A DNA stretch of 49,882 nt, from assembly GCA_900316025.1 (NCBI GenBank), contig ONBJ01000005.1:1-49882 (forward strand), in the 5' to 3' direction. Position 1 is the first letter of the stretch, and every line of letters begins with the position of its first letter. A program made the translations under genes and the position numbers. The stretch comes from an uncultured Eubacteriales bacterium. Its GTDB lineage: Bacteria; Bacillota; Clostridia; Oscillospirales; Acutalibacteraceae. A model generated the notes under the pieces. It was not told the DNA's origin. It did no database searches and saw only the letters and a program-made list of their open reading frames with translations. Of the stretch, positions 34,137 through 42,774 are shown piece by piece.

Positions 34137-35330
34137 ATGCCTGATAAAAAACAGAAAACCCAAAATGTTAATCTGACGAAAAATAGAAATAAAGCGGATA
34201 AAATTCTTTACAGGGAATATATCATAACATTTATTTTCATAGCGTTTGTATTCGGAATGTGCATTTTATTTTTTGTTCTTCCGAAGCTGCCGTATTCCAA
34301 AAACGAAAAGCGTTATCTTGCAGATGCACCGTCATTTTCGCTTACAACGCTTTTTGACGGAAGCTTTACAGATGATACCGAAAAATATATTACCGACCAT
34401 ATACCGTTCAGGGATTTTTATGTAGGTGTAAATTCTTATTATGACCTTGCAAGCGGAAGAAATGGTCTGAAAGGTGTATATTTCGGCAGTGACGGTTATC
34501 TTATAAACGACCCTGTGGAAAAGGATAACAATATTGAAAAAAATGTAAAGATTTTTGCAGAGTTTATAGAGAAAAATAATCTGAATGCTACACTTATGGT
34601 TGTTCCGAGTACAGGCTATATAGAGGAATCAAAACTTCCTTTACTGCACAAAAAATACAGGGACGATAAATATTTCGGAATTATAGAGGAAAATAAAGGC
34701 AATATGGACTTTATTGACCTGAGAGGTCTTATGAAACAGGCTTCAAGTGAGGGACATCAGCTTTTTTACAAAACCGACCATCACTGGACTTCATATGCCG
34801 CTTTTCTTGCATATAACGAAATGTTTACAAGAAAACATCTGTCATACAATCAGGGAATACAATACTCCCGTGAAACCTGCGGAGGCTTTTACGGGACAAC
34901 ATATTCTACGGGGGCATTCTGGCTGACACCTTCAGAGAATATAGACCTCTGGTACAGTAACGGCTGGAAAGATATAAATGTAAGCATTACTGAGGGAAAT
35001 GAAACAAAAGAGTATAACACTATATTCTTTAAGGAGCATCTGAATGAAGATGATAAGTACCCTGTTTTCCTTGACGGAAATCACGCTCTTACAAAAGTCA
35101 AGAACGGAAACGCTCCTGCAAATACAAGACTTCTTGTCATAAAGGATTCATTCTCTCATTGTTTTGTTCCGTTCCTTGCCGATAATTACAGCGAAATATT
35201 AATGGTAGACCTGAGATATTATAAAAAGCCTGTTTCGGAACTTGCCAGAAATGAGCATTTCGGAGATGTTCTTATACTTTACGGACTTGATAATCTTGCT
35301 ACCGATACCGATATTGCTTTCCTTGAATAA
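34137..35330 (+). CDS. DHHW-family (AlgX/SGNH-like) surface glycan acylation protein
   Basis: A 397-residue protein with one membrane helix (ITFIFIAFVFGMCILFFVL, near 26-44) and a long outside domain. The family name motif DHHW is at residues 214-217 (YKTDHHWTSYAAF); an earlier TDHIPFRD at 86-93 and a late VIKDSFSHCFVPFL motif, where Ser replaces the catalytic position expected of SGNH-type enzymes, complete the pattern. It is the typical partner of MBOAT proteins in O-acetylation systems. ATG after GGAGGAGG. Last gene of the unit that starts at 31490; a cloverleaf repeat follows 35 bases after the stop. Confidence 0.92.
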   Translation: MPDKKQKTQNVNLTKNRNKADKILYREYIITFIFIAFVFGMCILFFVLPKLPYSKNEKRYLADAPSFSLTTLFDGSFTDDTEKYITDHIPFRDFYVGVNSYYDLASGRNGLKGVYFGSDGYLINDPVEKDNNIEKNVKIFAEFIEKNNLNATLMVVPSTGYIEESKLPLLHKKYRDDKYFGIIEENKGNMDFIDLRGLMKQASSEGHQLFYKTDHHWTSYAAFLAYNEMFTRKHLSYNQGIQYSRETCGGFYGTTYSTGAFWLTPSENIDLWYSNGWKDINVSITEGNETKEYNTIFFKEHLNEDDKYPVFLDGNHALTKVKNGNAPANTRLLVIKDSFSHCFVPFLADNYSEILMVDLRYYKKPVSELARNEHFGDVLILYGLDNLATDTDIAFLE

Positions 35331-35365
35331 TTTTCAGCGGCTTTTAGGGTATCAGCTTATCTTTG

Positions 35366-35487
35366 GGCTTTGTGCGTGGCTGCGGCGATTGCCAGTCAGA
35401 ATACAAGTATTCTGACATAAAATTGCTTTGCAATTTTATCCTCGTGTATTACACGAGGTGGCAATCGCCGCAGCCACGCACAAAGCC
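35366..35487. repeat. Cloverleaf intergenic repeat, copy 3 (longest stem)
   Basis: The outer stem is 28 bp without a mismatch (35366-35393 with 35460-35487), core GCGGCGATTGCC. Inside are three perfect hairpins separated by single bases: GTCAGAATAC/GTATTCTGAC (35395-35416), TAAAATTGC/GCAATTTTA (35418-35438) and CCTCGTGT/ACACGAGG (35440-35458). No T run follows, so it is not a normal terminator. The unpaired bases in the whole 122-base element number only about ten. Confidence 0.92.
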
Positions 35488-35613
35488 TGTTAAAGCGTAT
35501 CGGAATAAAAAATAATCTGATATTATTTTTAAATAATAAATTTTTTATGAATATTACAAGTTTGTTTATTGTGGAGAAAGAGAAGCAAATTATATCCAAA
35601 ATGCAAAAACGGC

Positions 35614-35642
35614 TTGACAAAAAAAGAAGCATAGCTTATAAT
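35614..35642 (+). promoter_or_regulatory. Strong sigma-A promoter for tRNA-Leu
   Basis: Perfect TTGACA (35614-35619) and perfect TATAAT (35637-35642), 17 bases apart, 12 bases before the mature tRNA end. Confidence 0.9.
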
Positions 35643-35654
35643 ACATAGTGTTGT

Positions 35655-35741
35655 GCCGGTGTGATGGAATTGGCAGACGTAGTGGACTCAAAATCCACCG
35701 GTAGCGATACCGTGCCGGTTCGAGTCCGGCCACCGGCACCA
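35655..35741 (+). tRNA. tRNA-Leu (anticodon CAA)
   Basis: Acceptor stem GCCGGTG/CACCGGC, anticodon stem GTGGA/TCCAC with loop CTCAAAA giving anticodon CAA, a long variable arm (GGTAGCGATACC region), and the T arm GCCGGTTCGAGTCCGGC. The CCA end is encoded (35739-35741). Length 87 with the long variable arm fits a class II leucine tRNA reading TTG codons. Confidence 0.96.
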
Positions 35742-35900
35742 CTTTTGTTTAATTGCATAATAGATGTTTTATGTATTTGTCGTTCAGGGTTATTGAAGGC
35801 GGACGCTACACTGTCGGAAAAAGGCTGTTTTCAGAGGAATTTCCGCTTTATTAATCCATAAATAGTTTTCGATTAACAGCTCTTGGAGTGTGGATACGAA

Positions 35901-36011
35901 GTCCTGTTTTTCAGGACGGTCGTTTACATTTGTAACTCAGAACTTCAGTTGCATGTAATTTAGAAAGTGAAGCGACCTGTAATTTCTGATACGGAGTTAC
36001 AGGTTTTTTTT
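35901..36011 (+). ncRNA. Unassigned structured leader or small RNA ending in a terminator
   Basis: After a hairpin GTCCTG/CAGGAC (35901-35917) comes a closed unit: GGTCG (35918-35922) pairs with CGACC (35973-35977), enclosing TTACA/TGTAA (35924-35935) and CTTCA/TGAAG (35943-35972). The 3' strand of the closing stem overlaps the terminator stem, and GTAACTC (35932-35938) could also pair with GAGTTAC in the terminator, so folding and termination appear mutually exclusive. This resembles a riboswitch or attenuator ahead of the UDP-glucose dehydrogenase gene, but no known class was recognised. The stretch 35742-35900 upstream shows no gene. Confidence 0.4.
35976..36011 (+). terminator. Intrinsic terminator between tRNA-Leu and the polysaccharide locus
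   Basis: CCTGTAA (35976-35982) pairs with TTACAGG (35997-36003), followed by eight Ts. It could end the tRNA transcript or serve as an attenuator for the gene at 36088. Confidence 0.8.
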
Positions 36012-36087
36012 ATGATATAAACCGAAAAGCTTTGCTCAGTAATTTTGCAAATATGTACAAACTTCTAAAGAAAGGGAGAAATAACGA

Positions 36088-37329
36088 ATGGACAAGAGGT
36101 ATAAGATTGCAGTTGCAGGAACAGGTTATGTAGGATTGTCAATAGCAACTCTTTTAAGTCAGAATCATGAGGTAAAGGCAGTAGACGTTGTTGAGGAAAA
36201 GGTAAATCTTATCAACAACCGCAAATCTCCGATACAGGACGATTATATAGAAAAATATCTTTCGGAGAAAAAGCTTGACCTTACTGCAACTCTTGATGCA
36301 AAGGCAGCCTACAGCGATGCTGATTTTGTAGTAATAGCTACACCCACAAATTATGATTCAAAGAAGAATTTCTTTGATACTTCAGCGGTAGAAGCTGTAA
36401 TATCTCTGGTAATGAAATATAATCCCGAAGCAATCATGGTAATAAAAAGTACCATACCTGTAGGCTATACAAAGGCAATAAGAGAAAAGACAGGAAGCAG
36501 AAATATAATATTCAGCCCCGAATTTCTCAGAGAAAGCAAGGCTCTTTATGACAACCTCTATCCCTCAAGAATTATAGTAGGAACGGATATGGACGACGAA
36601 AGACTTGTAAATGCAGCTCATACATTTGCACAGCTTTTGCAGGAGGGTGCGATAAAGGAAAATATAACCACTCTGTTTATGGGATTTACAGAAGCAGAAT
36701 CCGTAAAGCTTTTTGCAAATACATATCTTGCACTGAGGGTTTCCTATTTTAACGAGCTTGATACCTATGCAGAAATGAAAGGTCTTAATACAAAGCAGAT
36801 AATTGACGGAGTTTGTCTTGACCCCAGAATAGGCGACAGCTATAACAATCCGTCATTCGGATACGGCGGATACTGTCTGCCCAAGGATACAAAGCAGCTC
36901 CTCGCAAACTATGCGGACGTTCCCGAAAATCTCATTGAAGCAATAGTCGAAAGCAACAGAACCAGAAAGGACTTCATAGCGGAAAGAGTTCTGAAAAAAG
37001 CAGGACATTATGATTACAGCGGTTACGGAAAGGATATAGAAAAAGACTGCATAATCGGTATATATCGTCTTACTATGAAAAGCAACAGCGATAACTTCCG
37101 TCAGAGCAGCATACAGGGAGTTATGAAAAGAATAAAGGCAGAGGGTGCAACAATACTTGTTTACGAACCCACTCTTGAGGACGGTTCGGCATTCTTCGGA
37201 AGCAAGGTATTGAATGATATAGAAGAATTCAAGAAAAAGTGTGACGTCATAGTAGCTAACCGTTATGACAGATGTCTTGATGATGTAGCAGACAAGGTTT
37301 ATACAAGAGATATTTTCTGTCGTGACTGA
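36088..37329 (+). CDS. ugd: UDP-glucose 6-dehydrogenase
   Basis: Oxidises UDP-glucose to UDP-glucuronate with two NAD+, supplying an acidic sugar for the polysaccharide. The N-terminal NAD domain shows [17 protein letters not shown]; the middle has [19 protein letters not shown] and the substrate-binding [15 protein letters not shown] with catalytic Cys263; the C-terminal domain starts with the [20 protein letters not shown] segment. The 413-residue length matches the short bacterial type. Start: ATG with AGGGAGA upstream. First gene of the polysaccharide locus, behind a terminator and structured leader, so it may be subject to attenuation. UDP-galacturonate or other uses downstream depend on the epimerase that follows. 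Confidence 0.95.
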   Translation: MDKRYKIAVAGTGYVGLSIATLLSQNHEVKAVDVVEEKVNLINNRKSPIQDDYIEKYLSEKKLDLTATLDAKAAYSDADFVVIATPTNYDSKKNFFDTSAVEAVISLVMKYNPEAIMVIKSTIPVGYTKAIREKTGSRNIIFSPEFLRESKALYDNLYPSRIIVGTDMDDERLVNAAHTFAQLLQEGAIKENITTLFMGFTEAESVKLFANTYLALRVSYFNELDTYAEMKGLNTKQIIDGVCLDPRIGDSYNNPSFGYGGYCLPKDTKQLLANYADVPENLIEAIVESNRTRKDFIAERVLKKAGHYDYSGYGKDIEKDCIIGIYRLTMKSNSDNFRQSSIQGVMKRIKAEGATILVYEPTLEDGSAFFGSKVLNDIEEFKKKCDVIVANRYDRCLDDVADKVYTRDIFCRD

Positions 37330-37378
37330 TATTAGAAAAATTACGTAAACAAAAATATATTAAGGGGTAGAATATAGC

Positions 37379-38383
37379 TTGAATTACATTATTTTCGGAG
37401 GTTCCGGTTTTATAGGAACACATTTGATTCACTTACTGAAGGACGAGGTTGTAAAACCCAATGATAAAATTTACGATTTGGATATAGTTATGCCGGGAGA
37501 AGAGGGAGTAGTTCCCGGAGTAGTAGAGAAAAACAACGGTGTCGAGTATATAAGGCTTGATGTAAGAAAGCCGATAGAGTTTGATTTTAAGCCTACACCC
37601 GATGACATTATATTCAATCTTGCCGCAGTACACAGAACACCGGGACACCCTGACTATGAATACTTTGAAACAAATATATACGGTGCGGAAAACGTTGTAG
37701 CTTTTGCAGAAAAATATAATATAAACAAAATTCTGTTTACAAGCTCAATCGCTCCCTATGGTGCGGCAGAGGATTTAAAGGAAGAAACAACCCTTCCCAC
37801 ACCAAACACACCCTACGGAATAAGCAAGTTTGTAGCCGAAAAAATACATCAGGGCTGGCAGTCGAGAGATAAGAACAGAGAGCTTACAATAGTACGTCCC
37901 GGAGTTGTATACGGAAAAGGCGAACACGGAAACTTCACCAGACTTTACTGGGGAATAAGAAAAAGATACTTCTTCTATACGGGCAGACGTGATACAATAA
38001 AAGCCTGCGTATATGTAAAGGAGCTTGTAAGATTTTTCAAATACAGAATGATAGACAACAGCTTCAAGGGACAGGATATATTCAACTGTACATTTGAGCC
38101 TGCTTACCGCATAGACAAAATATGTGAAGCTATGATGTCAGCTACCGATATGAAAAGACATATTTTCCTTATACCCGGCTGGCTTCTTATGACAGCAGCT
38201 ACAATTTTAGGGCCTATAGGCGGCAAAAAAATAGGAATACACCCTGCAAGAGTTAAAAAGCTTATGGTTTCAACAAACATAAGCGGAAAAAAGCTTGCTT
38301 CCTGTGGCTATAAATTCCATTACACTCTTGAGGAAAGCATAAAAGACTGGTATAACGACTGCGGAAAGGAAGGTCTGGAATGA
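37379..38383 (+). CDS. NAD-dependent sugar epimerase/dehydratase (extended SDR)
   Basis: A 334-residue SDR protein. The NAD motif GGSGFIGTHL is at the N-terminus, followed by NLAAVHRTPGHPDYEYFETN, the catalytic-region TSSIAPYG, and the Tyr-x-x-x-Lys pair in PYGISKFVAEK. The C-terminal half is less conserved and carries a short hydrophobic stretch (LIPGWLLMTAATILGPIGG near 262-280). Start: TTG encoding Met, 12 bases after AAGGGG; no better start nearby. It overlaps the next gene by four bases (ATGA). Substrate unknown; a UDP-sugar from the dehydrogenase upstream is plausible. Confidence 0.87.
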   Translation: MNYIIFGGSGFIGTHLIHLLKDEVVKPNDKIYDLDIVMPGEEGVVPGVVEKNNGVEYIRLDVRKPIEFDFKPTPDDIIFNLAAVHRTPGHPDYEYFETNIYGAENVVAFAEKYNINKILFTSSIAPYGAAEDLKEETTLPTPNTPYGISKFVAEKIHQGWQSRDKNRELTIVRPGVVYGKGEHGNFTRLYWGIRKRYFFYTGRRDTIKACVYVKELVRFFKYRMIDNSFKGQDIFNCTFEPAYRIDKICEAMMSATDMKRHIFLIPGWLLMTAATILGPIGGKKIGIHPARVKKLMVSTNISGKKLASCGYKFHYTLEESIKDWYNDCGKEGLE

Positions 38384-39168
38384 CGGATAAGCCCTTGGTA
38401 TCAATAATAACCCCTGTATACAACTGTGAGCAATACCTTCCCCTCACAATAGAAAGCGTACAGGCACAGACATATGAAAACTGGGAGCTTATTCTTGCCG
38501 ATGACTGCACTCCCGATAACAGTGCCGATATTATTGCCGAATATGCAAAAAAAGACAGCCGTATAAAATATATAAAGCTTAAAGAAAACAGCGGAGCGGC
38601 TATCGCAAGAAATGAAGCTCTTGAAGCTGCAAAAGGAAGATATATTGCTTATCTTGACGCAGACGACATATGGCTTCCGAACAAGCTTGAAAGACAGATT
38701 GACTTTATGAAAAAGAACGATGTTGAATTTTCCTGCTGTGACTATGAAAAAATAGAAGCAGACGGAACACCTCTCAACAAGACTGTTCATATGCCTGAAA
38801 CCATAACCTATAATCAGCTTCTGAGCAATACCATAATACAGACGGTAGGAGTTATAGCCGACCTTGAAAAAGTTGACAAAAAGCTTCTTGTAATGCCTAA
38901 CGTAAGACGTGGACAGGATTCCGCAACATGGCTTCAGATGCTCAGAAACGGAGTAAAGTTTACAGGACAGAATGAGGTTCTCGCACAGTACAGAAGAGTT
39001 CCGCAGTCTTTGAGTTCCAACAAGTTTTCGGCTATGAAAAGAACGTGGTATTTATACCGTGGCGTAGAGCATTTATCATTACCAAAATCCATAGTATGCC
39101 TTATAGGCTGGGCATATCACGCAAGCATAAAGAGAATTTATGTAGGCAAATTCATTAAAAACAAATAA
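38380..39168 (+). CDS. Glycosyltransferase family 2
   Basis: A 262-residue GT-A enzyme. PLVSIITPVYNCEQYL opens the nucleotide-sugar-binding fold, DDCTPDNS follows, and the metal-binding DADD motif lies near residue 92 (YIAYLDADDIWLPNKLE). Acts at the cytoplasmic membrane face on a lipid-linked glycan, donor unknown. Translationally coupled to the epimerase gene through the ATGA overlap. Length normal for capsule-type family 2 enzymes. Confidence 0.93.
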   Translation: MTDKPLVSIITPVYNCEQYLPLTIESVQAQTYENWELILADDCTPDNSADIIAEYAKKDSRIKYIKLKENSGAAIARNEALEAAKGRYIAYLDADDIWLPNKLERQIDFMKKNDVEFSCCDYEKIEADGTPLNKTVHMPETITYNQLLSNTIIQTVGVIADLEKVDKKLLVMPNVRRGQDSATWLQMLRNGVKFTGQNEVLAQYRRVPQSLSSNKFSAMKRTWYLYRGVEHLSLPKSIVCLIGWAYHASIKRIYVGKFIKNK

Positions 39169-39204
39169 TTATCTTTTCTCATAGATTGGACGGTTACCGA
39201 GAGT

Positions 39205-40329
39205 ATGAACATCTTATACCTGTGTACTTTTTATCACAGAGCCTTGCTGTTCCGTCAGCAGATGGATTCTCTTATAAGCAGAGGACATAATGTCAGGGCA
39301 TTCAGCTCAGCAAAATACGGCGAGGGTATCGCAGAAAAATTCCGACCCATTATGGACGGGCTTGTTGTTCATAAGGAATGCTGGAACAAGTATGACAGAA
39401 TGCTGTTTTTTCCCAGACAGTGGAAGATAGAAAAAGAACTCGAAAAAGCATATGACCTTAAAGATTTCGATCTGATACATTCGCACCTTCTTCTGAGCAG
39501 CGGATATACAGCCCTGAGAATGAAAAAAAAATACAGAGTTCCCTATGTTGTTTCCGTAAGAGTTACCGACCTTACAGGCTTCATACGTCTGCCTTACTTT
39601 AAGCGTATGGCTGTTAAGATAGTAAAGGAAGCATCAGGAATTATTTTCCTTTCAGCGTGTCACAAAGAGGAATTTACGAAAAAGTTCGTACCTGCCGAAT
39701 ATCTTGACGAGTTCAATTCAAAGTGTGAGGTTATAAGCAACTGTGTTGAGCCTTTCTGGGAGGAAAACACCGCAAATTCTCCCAAGGTTATGAAAGATAA
39801 AAAGAAAGTCCGTCTTCTGGCAGTAGCAAAGATACGCCCCATAAAAAATCTGACGGTTGCGGCACAGGCTGTTGATATTCTTAAAAACAGAGGTTATGAT
39901 GCAAAACTGACGGTTGTCGGAGAAGTTCAGGACAATGAGGAGTACGAACGCATAAAAGCTTACTCCTGTGTTGATGTCCTGCCTTTCAAGAAAAAAGAAG
40001 AACTTATAGATATATACAAAGAAAATGATATATTCCTTCTTCCGTCCGTAAACGAAACATTCGGCAGAGCATATGTTGAAGCTATGACACAGGGCTTGCC
40101 TGTTATTTACACTCAGGGACAGGGCTTTGACAAAAATTTCCCCGATGGTGAAGTCGGCTACAGCGTTCCTTGTGACGCTCCCGAAACAATCGCAGACAGA
40201 ACAGAGGAAATCATAAAGCGATATGATGAAATTTCCCCGAAATGTATAGAGAACAGCAAGCTCTTTTACGAGAATGTAATCATAGACAAACTGGAGAGTT
40301 TTTACAAAAAAGCATTGAAAAGAGGTTGA
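39205..40329 (+). CDS. Glycosyltransferase family 4
   Basis: A 374-residue GT-B enzyme. N-terminal half: MNILYLCTFYHRALLFRQQ and IHSHLLLSSGYTAL. C-terminal donor domain: LLAVAKIRPIKNLTVAAQAV and the ENDIFLLPSVNETFGRAYVEAMTQGLPVI signature (quoted in part: FGRAYVEAMTQGLPVI) with the acidic catalytic-region Glu. Only a weak ribosome site (ACCGAGAG) precedes the ATG. It ends seven bases before the pyruvyl-transferase fusion. Donor and linkage cannot be told. Confidence 0.92.
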   Translation: MNILYLCTFYHRALLFRQQMDSLISRGHNVRAFSSAKYGEGIAEKFRPIMDGLVVHKECWNKYDRMLFFPRQWKIEKELEKAYDLKDFDLIHSHLLLSSGYTALRMKKKYRVPYVVSVRVTDLTGFIRLPYFKRMAVKIVKEASGIIFLSACHKEEFTKKFVPAEYLDEFNSKCEVISNCVEPFWEENTANSPKVMKDKKKVRLLAVAKIRPIKNLTVAAQAVDILKNRGYDAKLTVVGEVQDNEEYERIKAYSCVDVLPFKKKEELIDIYKENDIFLLPSVNETFGRAYVEAMTQGLPVIYTQGQGFDKNFPDGEVGYSVPCDAPETIADRTEEIIKRYDEISPKCIENSKLFYENVIIDKLESFYKKALKRG

Positions 40330-40336
40330 GTTACAA

Positions 40337-42634
40337 ATGAAAAATATGAAAGTAGCTTTAATTTCCTTTCATAACGCTTACAATTACGGAGCTTGTTTAC
40401 AGGCATATGCACTTCAGGAAGCAGTTTCCGAAACGGGAGCAGAATGTGAATATATAGACTATATAAATAAGCGTAGGGCTGAGGGATATAAGATGTCCCA
40501 CAGAATATTGAAAGCTTTCAGGGAAAAAGATATAAAATCCGCAGTAAAGTATATGTGCGGAGCACCGTTTGTATGGTCAAGGGGAAGCAAATTCAATAAA
40601 TTCTACTCAAAGTATCTCAGAAAGACGGATATTACCTATCACAGCGTTGATGAAGCAAAAGCTTTGGATAAAAGCTATGACAAGTTTGTAGTCGGCAGCG
40701 ATCAGGTATGGAATGCTGAGCATAACGGTACGGATTCAGCCTATTTTCTTGATTTTGTAAGCGATAATTCAAAGAAAATATCATATTCTTCAAGCTTCGG
40801 AATGGCAGATATTCCCGAAAAGCTTAATGACTGGTACGCAAGCCTCGTAAAAACTATCCCCTGTCTTTCCACAAGAGAAAAACACGGAGTAAAAATCATA
40901 AAAGATTTAAGCGGCAGACACGCACATCTTGTACTTGACCCTGTATTTCTCCTTGACGGCGAACATTGGAAATCTTTCGTTAAAAATACCGTTCCCAAAG
41001 AAAAATATACCTTTTATTATATGAATGCGGAATTTAATATTGATGATTTCGCAAGGGTTACAAAGTGGAAGGATAATAAAAGATATATTTTGTCGTCCTC
41101 AGTCAAGCCGAAGGACTTTATAAAAAAAGGACAAAAAGTTACTTTTGCGATGTCGCCCGAAGAATTTATAGAGCAGATAAACAATGCTGAACTTGTAGTT
41201 ACCACATCATTCCATTGTCTGGCATTTTCCATAATGCTTCACAAGCCGTTTGTTGCCATTCTGTCGGGGGACGAGGGCAGAGATGAAAGACTTCTCAACC
41301 TTTTGCAGATAACAGGTCTTGAAAACCGTATTTTTTCCGATGATATGACGCTTGATGACGTAAATCGGGATATTGACTACAGCGAGGTAGAAAAAAGACT
41401 CGAACCCTACAGGGATTACTCAAAGCAGTTCCTGTATACTTCCATATATAAAGGACAGACAGAAGCCGATTCCATAAAAGAACCGCCTTATCCCGAAAGT
41501 CAGAACACAGAATATACCATATGTCCCAAGGATAAATGCACAGGCTGTGGAGTATGTGCTGTAAAATGTCCCGCAAAAGCTATAGAAATGCTTCCCGATA
41601 AAGAAGGTTTTTTACAGCCTGTTATAAACTCTGAAAAATGTATAGAATGTCATCTCTGCCAGAAGGTATGCCAGATAAATGACGAGCCGAAAGCCGTTGA
41701 ATATCAGCATTATTACGCATTCAAGAATGATGACGATGTAAGAGCGGCAAGTTCGTCAGGCGGAGCGTTTACGGCACTTGCACAAAAGGTTATAGATATG
41801 GGCGGAGCGGTAGTTGCTTCCGAAGTGTTCGGTGACTGGCACGCTGAACATACCGTTGCAGAAACTATGGACGGTGTGAAAAAACAGGCAAAAACCTATT
41901 ATGTACAGGGCAGTGCCTTCAGAAGTTTTTCCAAAACCGAAAAGTTTCTCAAAGACGGAAGAATAGTATTGTTTACAGGTACACCCTGTCAGGTGCAGGG
42001 ACTTAAAAAGTATCTTCGTAAGGATTACTCCAATCTTATTTTATGTGATATTATATGTCATGGTATCCCTTCACCGAAAATGTTTAAAATATATACCGAT
42101 TATCTTGAAAGCAAAGGCAGACTTACTTCGCTTCAACAAAGAGATAAAACCATCGGCTGGGCAGGCTACTGTGTATCGGCTGAGATAGGCGGCAAAAAAT
42201 TCAGAAACAACGGCTGGCTTAAAGCGTATTCCGTAATGTTCTCGCACGGACTTATAAACAGAAAATCGTGCTATAGCTGTCCTTACAGCAACTACAACAG
42301 GGCAGGAGATATAACAATCGGCGACTACTGGGGAATAGAAAAGCATCACCGTGAATTAAAGGATAAATTAGGTGTATCGCTTGTTATAACCAATTCCAAA
42401 AAGGGCGATAATTTCTTTAACGTTGTTTCATCTGATATGAAAGTATGGAAGCTTGAAAAGAACGAAACCGCTCAGAACTCCCTTTTAAAGCCTAAGAAAA
42501 AGCCGCTCAGACGTAAAGGCTGTATAATGCTTATGGAAAGCTCATACGAACAGGCGGCTAAGCAGTACGGCGAATGGAATACTAAAGGGTATATCAAGGA
42601 ATTTATAAGAGGCTTTATGTTAAAGCTTAAATGA
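40337..42634 (+). CDS. Fusion: polysaccharide pyruvyl transferase plus FrhB-like iron-sulfur protein
   Basis: A 765-residue fusion. Residues 1-380 are a polysaccharide pyruvyl transferase: ISFHNAYNYGACLQAYALQ, FVVGSDQVWN, LDPVFLLD and VVTTSFHCLAFSIML. Residues about 396-452 carry two 4Fe-4S clusters (CTGCGVCAVKCP and CIECHLCQKVC), and about 460-740 match the coenzyme F420 hydrogenase/dehydrogenase beta family: AASSSGGAFTALA, FTGTPCQVQGLKKYL, CDIICHG, KSCYSCPYSNYNRAGDITIGDYWG. These occur as adjacent separate genes in many polysaccharide loci; here one frame joins them with no break. The expected reaction of the first half is ketal pyruvylation of a sugar from phosphoenolpyruvate. The redox half has no proven substrate in such loci. 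Confidence 0.9.
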   Translation: MKNMKVALISFHNAYNYGACLQAYALQEAVSETGAECEYIDYINKRRAEGYKMSHRILKAFREKDIKSAVKYMCGAPFVWSRGSKFNKFYSKYLRKTDITYHSVDEAKALDKSYDKFVVGSDQVWNAEHNGTDSAYFLDFVSDNSKKISYSSSFGMADIPEKLNDWYASLVKTIPCLSTREKHGVKIIKDLSGRHAHLVLDPVFLLDGEHWKSFVKNTVPKEKYTFYYMNAEFNIDDFARVTKWKDNKRYILSSSVKPKDFIKKGQKVTFAMSPEEFIEQINNAELVVTTSFHCLAFSIMLHKPFVAILSGDEGRDERLLNLLQITGLENRIFSDDMTLDDVNRDIDYSEVEKRLEPYRDYSKQFLYTSIYKGQTEADSIKEPPYPESQNTEYTICPKDKCTGCGVCAVKCPAKAIEMLPDKEGFLQPVINSEKCIECHLCQKVCQINDEPKAVEYQHYYAFKNDDDVRAASSSGGAFTALAQKVIDMGGAVVASEVFGDWHAEHTVAETMDGVKKQAKTYYVQGSAFRSFSKTEKFLKDGRIVLFTGTPCQVQGLKKYLRKDYSNLILCDIICHGIPSPKMFKIYTDYLESKGRLTSLQQRDKTIGWAGYCVSAEIGGKKFRNNGWLKAYSVMFSHGLINRKSCYSCPYSNYNRAGDITIGDYWGIEKHHRELKDKLGVSLVITNSKKGDNFFNVVSSDMKVWKLEKNETAQNSLLKPKKKPLRRKGCIMLMESSYEQAAKQYGEWNTKGYIKEFIRGFMLKLK

Positions 42635-42666
42635 TGAAAACTGCTGAAAGTCTGCGGAAACAAAAC

Positions 42667-42753
42667 CATAAAGTTTAGGTCAAGCCTTTTTAAAGGCTTG
42701 CGGTTTCCAAAGGCGGAGCCTTTGGCGGGATTTTCAAGGGCAGAGCCCTTGAA
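42667..42753 (+). repeat. Triple-hairpin intergenic repeat, copy D
   Basis: Arms CAAGCCTTT/AAAGGCTTG (42681-42700), CCAAAGGC/GCCTTTGG (42707-42725) and TTCAAGGGC/GCCCTTGAA (42733-42753). It lies 32 bases after the pyruvyl-transferase fusion and 22 bases before the next gene. Its first 34 bases are exactly repeated, inverted, at 43970-44003. Confidence 0.92.
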
Positions 42754-42774
42754 CACAACACAGGAGAGGTTAGC

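Noticed and set aside
35661-35861. Small open frame across the tRNA-Leu gene
   Set aside because: It lies within the tRNA and its trailer, has no ribosome site, and the tRNA explains the sequence.
35742-36011. T-box or other known riboswitch in front of the UDP-glucose dehydrogenase gene
   Set aside because: There is no AGCGAG...GATG stem I pattern and no GGGTGG antiterminator, and the bases do not resemble SAM, purine, folate or cyclic-di-GMP classes as I know them.
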